A stretch of DNA of 38,324 bases from Frankiales bacterium (GTDB taxonomy: Bacteria > Actinomycetota > Actinomycetes > JAFAQI01): contig JAICXQ010000017.1 of assembly GCA_025980325.1 (NCBI GenBank), positions 1-38,324 of the forward strand, in the 5' to 3' direction. Below, one piece after another: positions 17,710 to 25,788 of this stretch (position 1 is the first letter of the stretch; each line of letters starts with the position of its first letter). The notes under the pieces are model-generated. The model was not told the DNA's origin, ran no database searches, and saw only the letters and a program-made list of their open reading frames with translations. A program made the position numbers and the translations under genes.

Positions 17710-18967
17710 AGGTGACGACCTCGTTCCCGGCGTTCTTGTTGCGCGAGGCGATGCAGTCGACGGCGGTCTTGGTCGGGCAGTCCGGCAGCAGGCCGGTCGT
17801 CGTGAAGTTGTGGAACTTGTCGAAGAACTCGTGCCCGACCGGCACCTGCAAGCAGATGTCCATGAACGGCGCGCCGTTGTTGGGATCGACCAGTACGAAG
17901 GCCTTCGGCAACGTCATCGTCACGGTCTTCGATCGGGTGGTGACGGTGAAGTCCACGACCGCCCCGATCGGCGGCTCACCGCTCGCGTCACACCCCGGGA
18001 AATCGCCGGTGACGGTGAGGTTCTTCACCGTCGTCGCGATGTGGTCGGCGTCCGGGCCGGCGTTGGCGGTGATGCCGACGAACGTCGTCCCGCCCGTGTC
18101 GCTCACGGTTCCGCTCTTGCAGGTAGCCCCGGCCGCGCACGGTACGTACGACTGAACGATGTCGAACGTGTTCGTGGTCACCGACGTGTAGCCGGAGGCG
18201 GACGCGGTCAGGGTGTCGGTGACGCCGTAGTCGCTGAAGGTCAGGTTCGCGAACGTCGCCGAGCCCGCCACCGCGGCGGCTGTGTCGCCGGTCGCGAGCA
18301 GGCCCAGGTCGTCGGTGACGGTGATGTCGTCGGTGAACGTACTGACCGCGACGCCACACGGATCGACGACCGAGAAGATCGGACCGGGCGCCATCGCGAC
18401 GTTCCACTGCGTCGTCGTCGGCTGGCGCGTGATGACGAGCGAGCCACTGCCCACGGTCGTCGTAGGAGCCGCATCCGCCGGCTGGAAGTCGTTGCCGCTG
18501 CCACTGAAATCGTTGGATTGCTTGACAAATGTCGTCCACGCCGCCGAACAGCTCCCGCTCGCCGGTGTCGTCGCCCGGACGGTGACGGTGAGCGCGTTAC
18601 CCGGTGCGATCCCGCTACCGGTCGGGCCGGTGCTCGTGACCAGCACGTTTCCCCCGGCCGGCGCCGCGTGGAAGGTGAGGACACTCGTGCTCAGCGTGCC
18701 CAGCGTGAAGCCGGTCGGCACCACGATCAACACCGAGCCGAACGCCTGCGGACTGTGCAGGTCGTTACGGAGCAGGAAGGCGAAGTCGTACGTCGTCGAC
18801 GACGCGAGCGCCCCGGTGACCGCCGCGCCGGCCGTCGTCGCGATCGACAGCGACTCGTGGAAGACCTTCTTCGGTGCGGCCGCGTTCGCCCCCGGCATCG
18901 CCGAAACGGCGAGCGCAAACAACGCGCTCGCCGCAACCGTCATACGAAGTTTCGCGCCGCGGGTCAT
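17669..18967 (-). CDS. Secreted Ig-like domain protein
   Basis: This 432-residue exported protein has a signal peptide (residues 1-30, cleavage near ANA-A) and a beta-rich Thr/Ser/Gly body. One stretch (AGSATFANLTFSDYG, then DTLTASASGYTSVTTNTFDI) is typical of bacterial Ig-like repeats found in adhesins. Several cysteines (for example in SGSCSAAW, SYVPCAAGATCK, FPGCDASG) suggest disulfides. There is no C-terminal anchor. Its ATG overlaps the stop of the upstream MFS gene (ATGA) and has GGAGG upstream, so the two form an operon. Its last 41 bases overlap the end of the convergent cyclase gene. The role is unknown; surface or matrix binding is possible. Confidence 0.8.
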   Translation of the reverse strand: MTRGAKLRMTVAASALFALAVSAMPGANAAAPKKVFHESLSIATTAGAAVTGALASSTTYDFAFLLRNDLHSPQAFGSVLIVVPTGFTLGTLSTSVLTFHAAPAGGNVLVTSTGPTGSGIAPGNALTVTVRATTPASGSCSAAWTTFVKQSNDFSGSGNDFQPADAAPTTTVGSGSLVITRQPTTTQWNVAMAPGPIFSVVDPCGVAVSTFTDDITVTDDLGLLATGDTAAAVAGSATFANLTFSDYGVTDTLTASASGYTSVTTNTFDIVQSYVPCAAGATCKSGTVSDTGGTTFVGITANAGPDADHIATTVKNLTVTGDFPGCDASGEPPIGAVVDFTVTTRSKTVTMTLPKAFVLVDPNNGAPFMDICLQVPVGHEFFDKFHNFTTTGLLPDCPTKTAVDCIASRNKNAGNEVVTFRLPPGDPHSSWF

Positions 18968-20691
18968 CCGAGCCTCCCTGCGTCGGCGAGATCCGCCGAC
19001 TCGATGTCGCTTTGGTCCGGAATGACGATGGTGCCCGCCGGATGGGTGCGCTTGAGCCGAGTGGTCATCCCGGAGACGAATGCCGACGACATCGGCGTCT
19101 GCGTCACGCTTTCGAGGAACGCGTCGCCGTCGATCCGCCACAGCCGGCACGCCTCGACGGCGGTCACCGTCGCGGTCCGCGGAATTCCTTGCAGCAGGCC
19201 GATTTCGCCGACGTACGACGGCGCGCTCATGTATCTGATGTGGTGGTCCTTGCGGCCGCGTTCGCGCCGTGCGGTCACCTCGACCTTGCCGTCGGTCAGG
19301 ACGTAGAGGGCATCGGCCGGCTCGCCCTGCCGCAGAACGGAGGTGCCCGCTTCGAGCACGAGTTCGGTCGCGTTCTTGGCCAGCCGTTCGAGCATCGGTT
19401 GCGACGCACCGGCGAAGATGTCGAGCCGCTGGAACACCCGGACCCGCGGCGCGAGGTCCTCGGCCGTGATCGCACTGATGCGGTCGAGCGACGCGAGCTT
19501 CGGATAGACGAGAACGACCGCGCAGGGCACGACGAGCGCGGTCAGCAGCAACGTCGTGTTCAGGCCGGTCGCGTTGAGCAGGAACGGCGTGACGAAGGCG
19601 CCGAGCGCGAGCCCGCCGATGACCAGCGCCCAGAACACCCCGAAGACGCGGCTGATCATGTCGGGTGCGAGGGATCGTTGCAGCGCCGTCATCGCGAGGA
19701 CGTCGACAATGAGCGTCGCGATGCCGCGCACCACCTCGATCCCGAACGCGACCGACGGCTGGTGCACCACGACCAGCAGCGCGCTCGGTGCGGCGTACGC
19801 GATCATGCCGGCCGAGAGCACGAGCGAGAGCCGCGGCAGCGCCGCGAGCCGGTTGACGAAGACCGCCGCGACGATGCCGCCGCAGCCGAGCGCGACGAGC
19901 AGGTACCCGTAGTTGGGCCCGGTGCCGAGCCTGTCCTTGCTGATGAACAGGAACAGCACCGTGTCGACGCCGTACAGCGCAGTCGTGACGATCGTGAACG
20001 ACGTCAGCAGCACTGCCGTCGACGAGCCGGCGATCGCCCGTACCCCGACGAGAACCTGCCGGAACGGGCCGCCGTCGCGAGTGACGTCGGTGGGAACGCT
20101 GCGCGCGGTGAGGCGCGACAGCAGTGCCGCGGAGATGAGGAACGTCACCGAGTCGATGCCCATCACCGTGGCCGGGCTGCCGAGTGCGAGCACGATCGCG
20201 CCGACCGCCGGGCCGGCGATGATCGCGACGTTGTTGATGGTCTCCAGCAACGCGTTGCCGGCGGCGAGATCCTCCTCGCCCAGCAGTTGCGGCACCATCG
20301 CCGCGGTCGCCGGGTTGTACGTCGTACCGACGACCGAGTTGAGGCCGGCGACGAGCAGCGCCACCCACGCCGCCGTGTGCGTGGCTGCGATGATCGTCAG
20401 CCCGAGCATCGTCCAGAACCGCAGCAGATCCGCGCTGATCATCACGTGGATCCGCTCGAACCGCTCGGACAGGACCCCGCCGTACGGCGAGGCGAAGAAC
20501 GACGGAACCATCCGGCACAGCGTCCCCGCCGAGACCCATGCCGCCGAGTGCGTCTGGTTGTAGACGTACACGATGAGCGCGACGTTGTAGGCCCAGTCGC
20601 CCATCGCCGATTGGGTCAGCGCGCCGGTGAGCAGGCGGAAGTCACGGTTGCGCAATGCGCGGCGATACGACGGCGCGACCGACTGGCCCAT
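18964..20691 (-). CDS. MFS transporter with C-terminal cyclic-nucleotide-binding domain
   Basis: This 575-residue membrane protein starts at ATG 20691 with an excellent AGGAGG (20696-20701). Residues 10-410 form a major facilitator domain of about 12 helices, opening YRRALRNRDFRLLTGALTQSAMGDWAYNVALIVYVYN. Residues 418-530 form a cyclic-nucleotide-binding domain with a phosphate-binding cassette, GEIGLLQGIPRTATVTA (Glu496, Arg505), that looks intact. The transported substrate is unknown. Transport may be gated by cAMP or cGMP, and the neighbouring convergent gene encodes a nucleotide cyclase. Two inverted repeats lie in its upstream region (20718-20788). It is translationally coupled to the secreted Ig-like gene. 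Confidence 0.88.
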   Translation of the reverse strand: MGQSVAPSYRRALRNRDFRLLTGALTQSAMGDWAYNVALIVYVYNQTHSAAWVSAGTLCRMVPSFFASPYGGVLSERFERIHVMISADLLRFWTMLGLTIIAATHTAAWVALLVAGLNSVVGTTYNPATAAMVPQLLGEEDLAAGNALLETINNVAIIAGPAVGAIVLALGSPATVMGIDSVTFLISAALLSRLTARSVPTDVTRDGGPFRQVLVGVRAIAGSSTAVLLTSFTIVTTALYGVDTVLFLFISKDRLGTGPNYGYLLVALGCGGIVAAVFVNRLAALPRLSLVLSAGMIAYAAPSALLVVVHQPSVAFGIEVVRGIATLIVDVLAMTALQRSLAPDMISRVFGVFWALVIGGLALGAFVTPFLLNATGLNTTLLLTALVVPCAVVLVYPKLASLDRISAITAEDLAPRVRVFQRLDIFAGASQPMLERLAKNATELVLEAGTSVLRQGEPADALYVLTDGKVEVTARRERGRKDHHIRYMSAPSYVGEIGLLQGIPRTATVTAVEACRLWRIDGDAFLESVTQTPMSSAFVSGMTTRLKRTHPAGTIVIPDQSDIESADLADAGRLG

Positions 20692-20717
20692 GATCCCTCC
20701 TGTTTGGGCAGTCTTCT

Positions 20718-20760
20718 GAAATCTTGTCCGGTCGGGCAGGCCACAAGTGATCAAGATTTC
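20718..20760. repeat. Inverted repeat upstream of the MFS transporter
   Basis: GAAATCTTG (20718-20726) and CAAGATTTC (20752-20760) are exact inverted copies with centres 34 bases apart. Nested CTTGT/ACAAG arms (20723-20727 and 20743-20747) could form an alternative fold. The AT-rich arms stand out in this GC-rich DNA. They lie 27-69 bases upstream of the start codon, where operators commonly sit. Confidence 0.5.
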
Positions 20761-20766
20761 GTGGTC

Positions 20767-20788
20767 ACGCCGTTGAGACGGCGTCAAC
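20767..20788. repeat. Overlapping short palindromes
   Basis: ACGCCGT-TGAG-ACGGCGT (20767-20784) is a perfect 7-base inverted repeat. GTTGA/TCAAC (20772-20776 and 20784-20788) overlaps it. They could be an operator or a small hairpin in the transporter promoter region; the function is unknown. Confidence 0.4.
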
Positions 20789-20910
20789 GCCGCGGCCGCA
20801 CGCGGACACGGCAAACACGCACGTCTCGAACATTTCGGAAATCCACGTCGCCGGCGGCGTGGCTGCGATATCTCTGATGCGTCCGACCACTCGACATCAC
20901 GGGGGTACTG

Positions 20911-21336
20911 GTGACTGCCACCACATCCGACGTCCGCTCGCCGAGCCTGGTCGGGGCGCTTGCTCCGATCGGCCTGGTCGTCGCGGGGATCGTCATCTTC
21001 GCCGGCAACTACGACGTCCGTAAGGGCGACAGCGGCGGGACCGGTCCGGCGATCGCGACCGCGGTCATCTGCATCGTGCTCGCGGCGGCGTTGTTCGGTT
21101 ACGTCGTCCCGCGTGCGCGCAACGCCGACCGGGCCGCGCTCGTTCTCGGCATCGTCGGATTCCTGTCCGTACTGGCGTTCTGGTCTGGCGTCACGCCGCT
21201 GTTCGCCGCGGCCGCCGTGGCCGTCGCGCCGCCGGCAGCCGGCCCCAAGCGAGCCGCGAAGGTCGCGCAGGGTCTCGCGATCGCGGCCGCCCTCGCCGCA
21301 CTCGTCGTCACCCTCGCGCAGAGCCGCCTGTTCTAG
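20911..21336 (+). CDS. Small four-helix membrane protein
   Basis: This 141-residue protein is almost entirely hydrophobic, with four likely membrane segments: about 14-32 (GALAPIGLVVAGIVIFAG), 46-66 (AIATAVICIVLAAALFGYVV), 75-105, and 118-137 (AAKVAQGLAIAAALAALVV). A short polar loop, NYDVRKGDSGGTG, follows the first. The GTG start has a GGGGG ribosome site at 20901-20905. No family is recognised. It is divergent from the MFS transporter and may share control through the intervening region. Confidence 0.72.
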   Translation: MTATTSDVRSPSLVGALAPIGLVVAGIVIFAGNYDVRKGDSGGTGPAIATAVICIVLAAALFGYVVPRARNADRAALVLGIVGFLSVLAFWSGVTPLFAAAAVAVAPPAAGPKRAAKVAQGLAIAAALAALVVTLAQSRLF

Positions 21337-21429
21337 CGGGGCAGTGGACCCGCTGGCCAGGGCCTGGCCAGCACACGGCCATGTGCGCGGCGCCGGCCGA
21401 TGGATGGTGGGAGCCGTCGAAGGAGGACG

Positions 21430-22836
21430 GTGACTCCCATCCGATTGCGCCGCGCCGGCGGCGCGGCGGCGGCACTCGCGGTGACGCTGTCGCCGCTGCC
21501 GGCGATGGTGTCGGCCGGCGCCGCAGGAGCGTGCTCACACGCAACTGGATGGTCGAAGTTCGCCGCGCTGCCGGCCAGCCCGGAAGAGATCGACGGAAGC
21601 TCCGTCCCGTCGGGTGGCCAGCAACAGATGCGCAGCTTCACCCGCGTGGGCGGCTCGTCCGCGACGTTTCTGGTGACGGACGCCAGCAAGGTCTTCCGGT
21701 CGGCAGACGACGGCTGCACCTGGTCGATGGTGTTCGACGCGAGCACGATGACGACCGGCGTCAGCGTCAATCTCGGCCTGGCCGACAACCCGAACTACGT
21801 CGTCGCGAGCGTCGTCGCACCGGCGTACCCGTCGTCGTCGGGCCGGGTGTACGCAGTGCTCGTCCCGTCCTACCTGGAGGCGACGCTTCCGGAGACGTAT
21901 CAGGTCCAGCTTCCGACCCTGCTCGCGGAGAGCACCGACGGCGGGCTGCACTGGCAGGTGCGCGGCGACCCGACGAGTGCCGAAACCGATCTGATGCGCT
22001 GGCCGCATTGCAACGCGGGCATGTTCGCGGAGGCCGATGTCGCCCCGAGCAATCCGGACGTCGTCTACCTCGACTGCGAGGTCGATGGGGTGACCCGGCT
22101 CCTGACGTCATCCAACGGATACGTGCTCTTCCGCTCGACAAATGCGGGCAGCAGTTGGTCGATCACCAACCCCGACAAGGATCTGTACGGCGCGCTGAAC
22201 GACCCGCGGCCGGTCTGGACGGTCGATCCCACCAACGCCGACGTCCTCTACAACATGCAGATGCTGCACGCGACGGTCGAGGTCTCGCGCGACGCGGGGA
22301 AGACGTGGTCGGCGACGCAGCTGAGTCCGGTCGGCGCCTCCGACGTCGGCGACGCCGGCATCGATGCAGTTCGCCCGCCCGGCAGCAAGGCGACGCATGT
22401 GCTGGCGTGGTCGACCGACAGCGGCGTCTTCGAGTCGGTCGACGCCGGCCGGCACTGGGCACCACTCGGCAGGTTCATCCCCGCGGGCGCAGAGCAGATC
22501 GATGACGCCGCATATTTCGGCACCTCGGGAGAGGCCATCGTCGCGAGAACGGTGGGAACGCTCGGCACGGACGGCGCGCTCCAGCCCTCCTGCACGTCGA
22601 CCATGCGACTGATCCGCTACGTCGGCCCGGCTCGCCGCGCGTATGCGTGGGCGCCACCACCGGCGTCGCGATGGGGCACGTTGTGGACCCTGACCGGGCT
22701 CGCGTCAGCCGGATCAGGGCGCATGTTCGCGGTCGCGAGCTTCCGCACCAGCGGCAAGAACTGCACCCCGACGCCGTACGGCGCCGCCGTGGCTCCGAAC
22801 AACCAGAACGTCCCGGGCGTCGTCATCACCCGCTGA
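21430..22836 (+). CDS. Secreted Asp-box beta-propeller protein
   Basis: This 468-residue exported protein has a signal peptide ending near VSAGAAGA. It contains at least four Asp-box motifs (STDGGLHW, STNAGSSW, SRDAGKTW, SVDAGRHW) spaced as in sialidase/VPS10/YCF48-type propellers. Cysteines at several points suggest an extracellular disulfide-bonded protein. No catalytic residues of GH33 sialidases are seen and there is no C-terminal anchor. The start is set at GTG 21430 because AGGAGG is at 21421-21426 and the signal peptide begins there; ATG 21400 in the same frame has no ribosome site. It is one of four Asp-box proteins in the window; the ligand is unknown. Confidence 0.83.
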   Translation: MTPIRLRRAGGAAAALAVTLSPLPAMVSAGAAGACSHATGWSKFAALPASPEEIDGSSVPSGGQQQMRSFTRVGGSSATFLVTDASKVFRSADDGCTWSMVFDASTMTTGVSVNLGLADNPNYVVASVVAPAYPSSSGRVYAVLVPSYLEATLPETYQVQLPTLLAESTDGGLHWQVRGDPTSAETDLMRWPHCNAGMFAEADVAPSNPDVVYLDCEVDGVTRLLTSSNGYVLFRSTNAGSSWSITNPDKDLYGALNDPRPVWTVDPTNADVLYNMQMLHATVEVSRDAGKTWSATQLSPVGASDVGDAGIDAVRPPGSKATHVLAWSTDSGVFESVDAGRHWAPLGRFIPAGAEQIDDAAYFGTSGEAIVARTVGTLGTDGALQPSCTSTMRLIRYVGPARRAYAWAPPPASRWGTLWTLTGLASAGSGRMFAVASFRTSGKNCTPTPYGAAVAPNNQNVPGVVITR

Positions 22837-22845
22837 CGGATCGCG

Positions 22846-23568
22846 TTACGTCTTGGTGCCGCGCCACGCTTCGCAGACGAGCGGCAGCTCGAACTCGCCA
22901 TCCGGCGCGACGTCACGTACCCGGTCGATCAACGCCGCCCGCTCGTCGGCCGGGAGCAGGATCGTCTGGCTGCGCGACACGACGTACGCGACCAGCCGGG
23001 CCGCGTCGTACGTCGCCGCGTGCCGGAAGATCGCGCGTTCCGGTTCGCTGAGGCCGTCGATGCCGGTCCAGACCGGATGCGGGTCGGGCTTGATCGCACT
23101 CGCCCGCTCCTCGCCGCCGACCGACGCGAGGAAGTCCGCGACCCACGGGACGCTGTCGTCGAGCAGGTTCCAGAACAGCCCGACCGTGCCGCCGGGGCGC
23201 AGGACCCGGCGCATCTCGGCGAGTGCGGCCGGCGGATCGAACCAGTGAAAGGCCTGGCCGACCGTCACCGCGTCGACGCTCCCGTCCGGTAGCGGGATCG
23301 CCTCCGCGGTGCCGTCGACCGGATGCGCCGCCGCGGGGATCACCGCGCGCATCTCCGCCAGCGGCTCGACCGCGTGCACCTCGAGTCCGAGTTCGAGCAG
23401 CCGCTCGGTGAGCTTGCCGGTGCCGGCCGCGAGGTCGAGCACCGTGCGCGCACCGTCCGGCAGGGCCCAGCGCAGCGCCTCGGTCGGGTACGACGGCCGG
23501 CCGGCGGCATAGTCCGCGGCCGCGGATCCGAATGCGACCCGGCGTTCGGACCAGTTGTCGGCCGGCAT
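22846..23568 (-). CDS. Class I SAM-dependent methyltransferase
   Basis: This 240-residue cytoplasmic methyltransferase of the UbiE/COQ5-like type has SAM-binding motif I VLDLAAGTGKL near the N-terminus, an acidic residue after the next strand (HAVEPLAEM), then GTAEAIPLPDGSVDAVTVGQAFHWF and the post-motif LRPGGTVGLFWN. The N-terminal RRVAFGSAAADYAAGRPSYP is typical of this subgroup. ATG 23568 is chosen because this pattern starts right after it and a -10-like TACTCT ends 7 bases upstream; the in-frame ATG 23610 would add 14 unlike residues. The methyl acceptor cannot be told. It converges on the Asp-box gene with a 9-base gap. Confidence 0.88.
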   Translation of the reverse strand: MPADNWSERRVAFGSAAADYAAGRPSYPTEALRWALPDGARTVLDLAAGTGKLTERLLELGLEVHAVEPLAEMRAVIPAAAHPVDGTAEAIPLPDGSVDAVTVGQAFHWFDPPAALAEMRRVLRPGGTVGLFWNLLDDSVPWVADFLASVGGEERASAIKPDPHPVWTGIDGLSEPERAIFRHAATYDAARLVAYVVSRSQTILLPADERAALIDRVRDVAPDGEFELPLVCEAWRGTKT

Positions 23569-23575
23569 GGGCAGC

Positions 23576-23581
23576 AGAGTA
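23576..23581 (-). promoter_or_regulatory. -10-like box for a leaderless methyltransferase gene
   Basis: On the minus strand this reads TACTCT (TANNNT) and ends 7 bases before ATG 23568, with no Shine-Dalgarno sequence between. It supports the shorter start and leaderless transcription. No clear -35 is seen. Confidence 0.4.
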
Positions 23582-23713
23582 TGCGCCGGCACGGTGTCGG
23601 CGCGACCCATTCCCGCGTGCCGTCAAGCAGGAATCGCTGTCCCGGCGTCGAAATTCGATGGTCGAGCGGCGCCGATCCCCAGCCGGCGCGCCGGACACTA
23701 GGGGGGACACTCG

Positions 23714-24466
23714 ATGTCTCGCAAGGTTGCCATTCTCGCGTCCGCGGCCGCGCTCGCGGCCGGACTCACCCCGCTGATCAGCCCGGCAGGCGCCGCCAGC
23801 GTGGTGTTTCCGAAGGCCGGTTGCTACGACCTGACCGACCCGGCCGGCGACGCCAACTACCTCGAGCCTCAGGTGCCGAGCGACCCCGATCTCGACATCC
23901 TCGGCGTCACGTTCCAGGTGACGAAGACCGACCTGAAGTGGTTCATCAAGGTCAAGCAACTGGCCGACGGCCCGATGGCGGCCGACGGGCACCGGTTCTC
24001 GCTGTACTTCGACTTCGCCGACCACCAGTTCGCCGCGTCCGGCTCGCACTTCGCGCACGGGACCGGCGCGATCCGCGACGGGCTGGCGCAGACGGGGCAG
24101 GCCGGGCACTCGGTCCAGCTCGGCGTCGACGTCCCGGCGGTCGTGCCGGACACCGTCCCGCCGTCCGCGGCCTACCTCAACAAGGGCTTCGTCACTTCGG
24201 GCCTCACGTACACCTTCGACACCGCGCACAGCATGGTCATCGGCGACCTGCCGCTGTCCGACATCAAGAAGTACGCCGGCCGCAGCTTCGGCGGCCGCAT
24301 CCAGGGTGTCGGTGTCGCGGCGTCCGAGGACCGCTACTACGTGAGCCAGGGCGCCGACTCCACCGAGTCGGACAACTCGACGGCGAGCTTCTCCGGAACG
24401 TTCGTCGCCGGCGCCAACAAGTGCTTCCCGCAGCCGAAGAAGCCGGCGCCGAAGAAGAAGCGGTAG
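23714..24466 (+). CDS. Secreted single-domain protein with DPxGD motif and Lys-rich tail
   Basis: This 250-residue exported protein has a signal peptide (residues 1-28, ending SPAGAAS) and two mature cysteines. The body resembles the C-terminal domain of the 777-residue protein at 2245-4578. It shares TDPAGDAN versus ADPSGDAT, a DLDI strand, FIKVK versus HIVVKD, and a final part (YTFDTAHS, then LSDIKKYAGRSFGGRIQGVGV) that parallels FTVDKAHN with ALNKISDPT and KLSGFTI. The C-terminus, KKPAPKKKR, is strongly basic and may bind cell-wall polymers. A GGGGGG ribosome site lies just before ATG 23714. The function is unknown. Confidence 0.8.
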   Translation: MSRKVAILASAAALAAGLTPLISPAGAASVVFPKAGCYDLTDPAGDANYLEPQVPSDPDLDILGVTFQVTKTDLKWFIKVKQLADGPMAADGHRFSLYFDFADHQFAASGSHFAHGTGAIRDGLAQTGQAGHSVQLGVDVPAVVPDTVPPSAAYLNKGFVTSGLTYTFDTAHSMVIGDLPLSDIKKYAGRSFGGRIQGVGVAASEDRYYVSQGADSTESDNSTASFSGTFVAGANKCFPQPKKPAPKKKR

Positions 24467-24470
24467 TCCT

Positions 24471-24899
24471 CTACGCGGCCGAGCGCGGCGGGCGGATTGC
24501 ATGCCGGGCGCGCTCGACCGCGAGGCAGCGGTCTTCGACGTACAGCAACCCGGCTGACTCCGCGATCTCGCGCGCCTGCGCCGAGACGATGCCGAGCTGA
24601 AGCCACAGCGCGGTCGCACCGGCCGCGACCGCTTGCCGGGCGATGTCAGGGCAGTCCGCCGCCGGGCGGAAAACGTCGACGAACCCGACGCCGCCGGGCA
24701 CGTCGGCGAGCCGGCGGTACACCTGCTCGCCGAGGATCTCGTCGGCGTGCGGGTTCACCGGGATCACTCGCCAGCCGTACGCCTGCATCGCGGCCGGCAC
24801 CGAGTGCGCGCTCTTCATCGGATCGACCGAGAGCCCGACGACGGTGATCGTGTCGTAGGTCTCGAGGATCTGCTTGGTCAGCTCGCTGGTCCGGTCCAC
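24471..24899 (-). CDS. CoA-binding domain protein (YccU type)
   Basis: This 142-residue Rossmann-fold protein has the succinyl-CoA-synthetase-like CoA-binding pattern: ITVVGLSVDPMKSAHSVPAAMQAYGWRVIPVNP, then VDVFRPAADCPDIARQAVAAGATALWLQLG, and the ending YVEDRCLAVE. The family binds CoA in vitro but its cell role is unclear. The start is taken as GTG 24899 because the frame upstream offers no start near a ribosome site and the family N-terminus fits. It lies 25 bases after purU on the same strand, in a likely yceI-purU-coA-binding operon, and converges with the secreted gene at 24466 with only 4 bases between. Confidence 0.85.
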   Translation of the reverse strand: MDRTSELTKQILETYDTITVVGLSVDPMKSAHSVPAAMQAYGWRVIPVNPHADEILGEQVYRRLADVPGGVGFVDVFRPAADCPDIARQAVAAGATALWLQLGIVSAQAREIAESAGLLYVEDRCLAVERARHAIRPPRSAA

Positions 24900-24924
24900 G
24901 GGGACAGTCTTTCCCAACCCCGGA

Positions 24925-25779
24925 CTACGGGAACACGACGGTGCGCTGGCCGTCGACGAACACCCGGTGCTCAAGGTGCCAGCGCACCGCTCGCGCGAGC
25001 GCGACGCACTCCAGATCGCGGCCGACCGCGGCGAGCGCGGCCGGTGAATGCGCGTGGCCCACGCGGGCGACCTCCTGCTCGACGATCGGCCCCTCGTCGA
25101 GGTCCGCGGTGACGTAGTGCGCGGTCGCGCCGATGAGCTTCACCCCGTGTTCGTACGCCTGCTCGTACGGCTTGCCGCCGCGGAAGCTCGGCAGGAACGA
25201 GTGATGGATGTTGATGATCCGCCCGGCCAGCCGCGCGCATACCTCGGCCGAAAGGATCTGCATGTAGCGCGCCAGCACGACGAGCTCGACGTCGAGGTCG
25301 TCGACGAGTGCGAGCAGCCGGCGTTCCTGCTCGCCTCTCGTCTCTGCCGTCACCGGCAGGTGATGGAACGGGACGTCGTACGTCGCCGGCAACGACGCGA
25401 GATCGGTGTGATTGCTCGCAACCGCGGCGATGGTGCACGGCAGGTAGCCGGTGCGCCAGCGGTAGAGCAAGTCGTTGAGACAGTGACCTTCGCGCGACAC
25501 GAGGACGAGCACGTTCGGCCGGTGCGCGGTCGGGTGCAGCTCCCACTGCATCGCGAACGTCTCCGCGAGCGCGGCCATGCCGTCGCGCAGCACCGACGGC
25601 TCGACCGGCGACATGACGTGCACGCGCAGGAAGAACGTCGACGTACTCGGGCTGCCGTACTGCTGCGAGTCGAGGATGTTCGCGTCGTGGGACGCGAGCA
25701 GGCCCGACACCGCATGCACGATGCCGGGCCGGTCCGGACACGACAGGGTGAGGACGAGCTCATGCACGTCCTCACCCAA
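24925..25779 (-). CDS. purU: Formyltetrahydrofolate deformylase
   Basis: PurU hydrolyses 10-formyl-THF to formate and THF, balancing one-carbon pools and supplying formate for purine synthesis. This protein has about 284 residues, the family norm. An N-terminal ACT regulatory domain (LTLSCPDRPGIVHAVSGLLA) is followed by a formyltransferase-fold domain with Asn190 and His192 in INIHHSFLPSF and Asp228 in TADLDEGPI, the usual catalytic trio. The start is uncertain: TTG 25779 is the longest, and GTG 25767 begins nearer the usual N-terminus but has GAGG only 2 bases away. It follows yceI by 9 bases. Confidence 0.93.
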   Translation of the reverse strand: MGEDVHELVLTLSCPDRPGIVHAVSGLLASHDANILDSQQYGSPSTSTFFLRVHVMSPVEPSVLRDGMAALAETFAMQWELHPTAHRPNVLVLVSREGHCLNDLLYRWRTGYLPCTIAAVASNHTDLASLPATYDVPFHHLPVTAETRGEQERRLLALVDDLDVELVVLARYMQILSAEVCARLAGRIINIHHSFLPSFRGGKPYEQAYEHGVKLIGATAHYVTADLDEGPIVEQEVARVGHAHSPAALAAVGRDLECVALARAVRWHLEHRVFVDGQRTVVFP

Positions 25780-25788
25780 CCACGTCGA

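Larger units (their letters stand above)
20692..20910. other. 219-base divergent regulatory region
   Basis: This region separates the MFS transporter (minus) from a small membrane protein (plus). It holds the 9-base inverted repeat pair at 20718-20760 and overlapping short palindromes at 20767-20788, both on the transporter side. No convincing -35/-10 pair was identified for either gene, and no gene is seen inside it. Confidence 0.45.
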
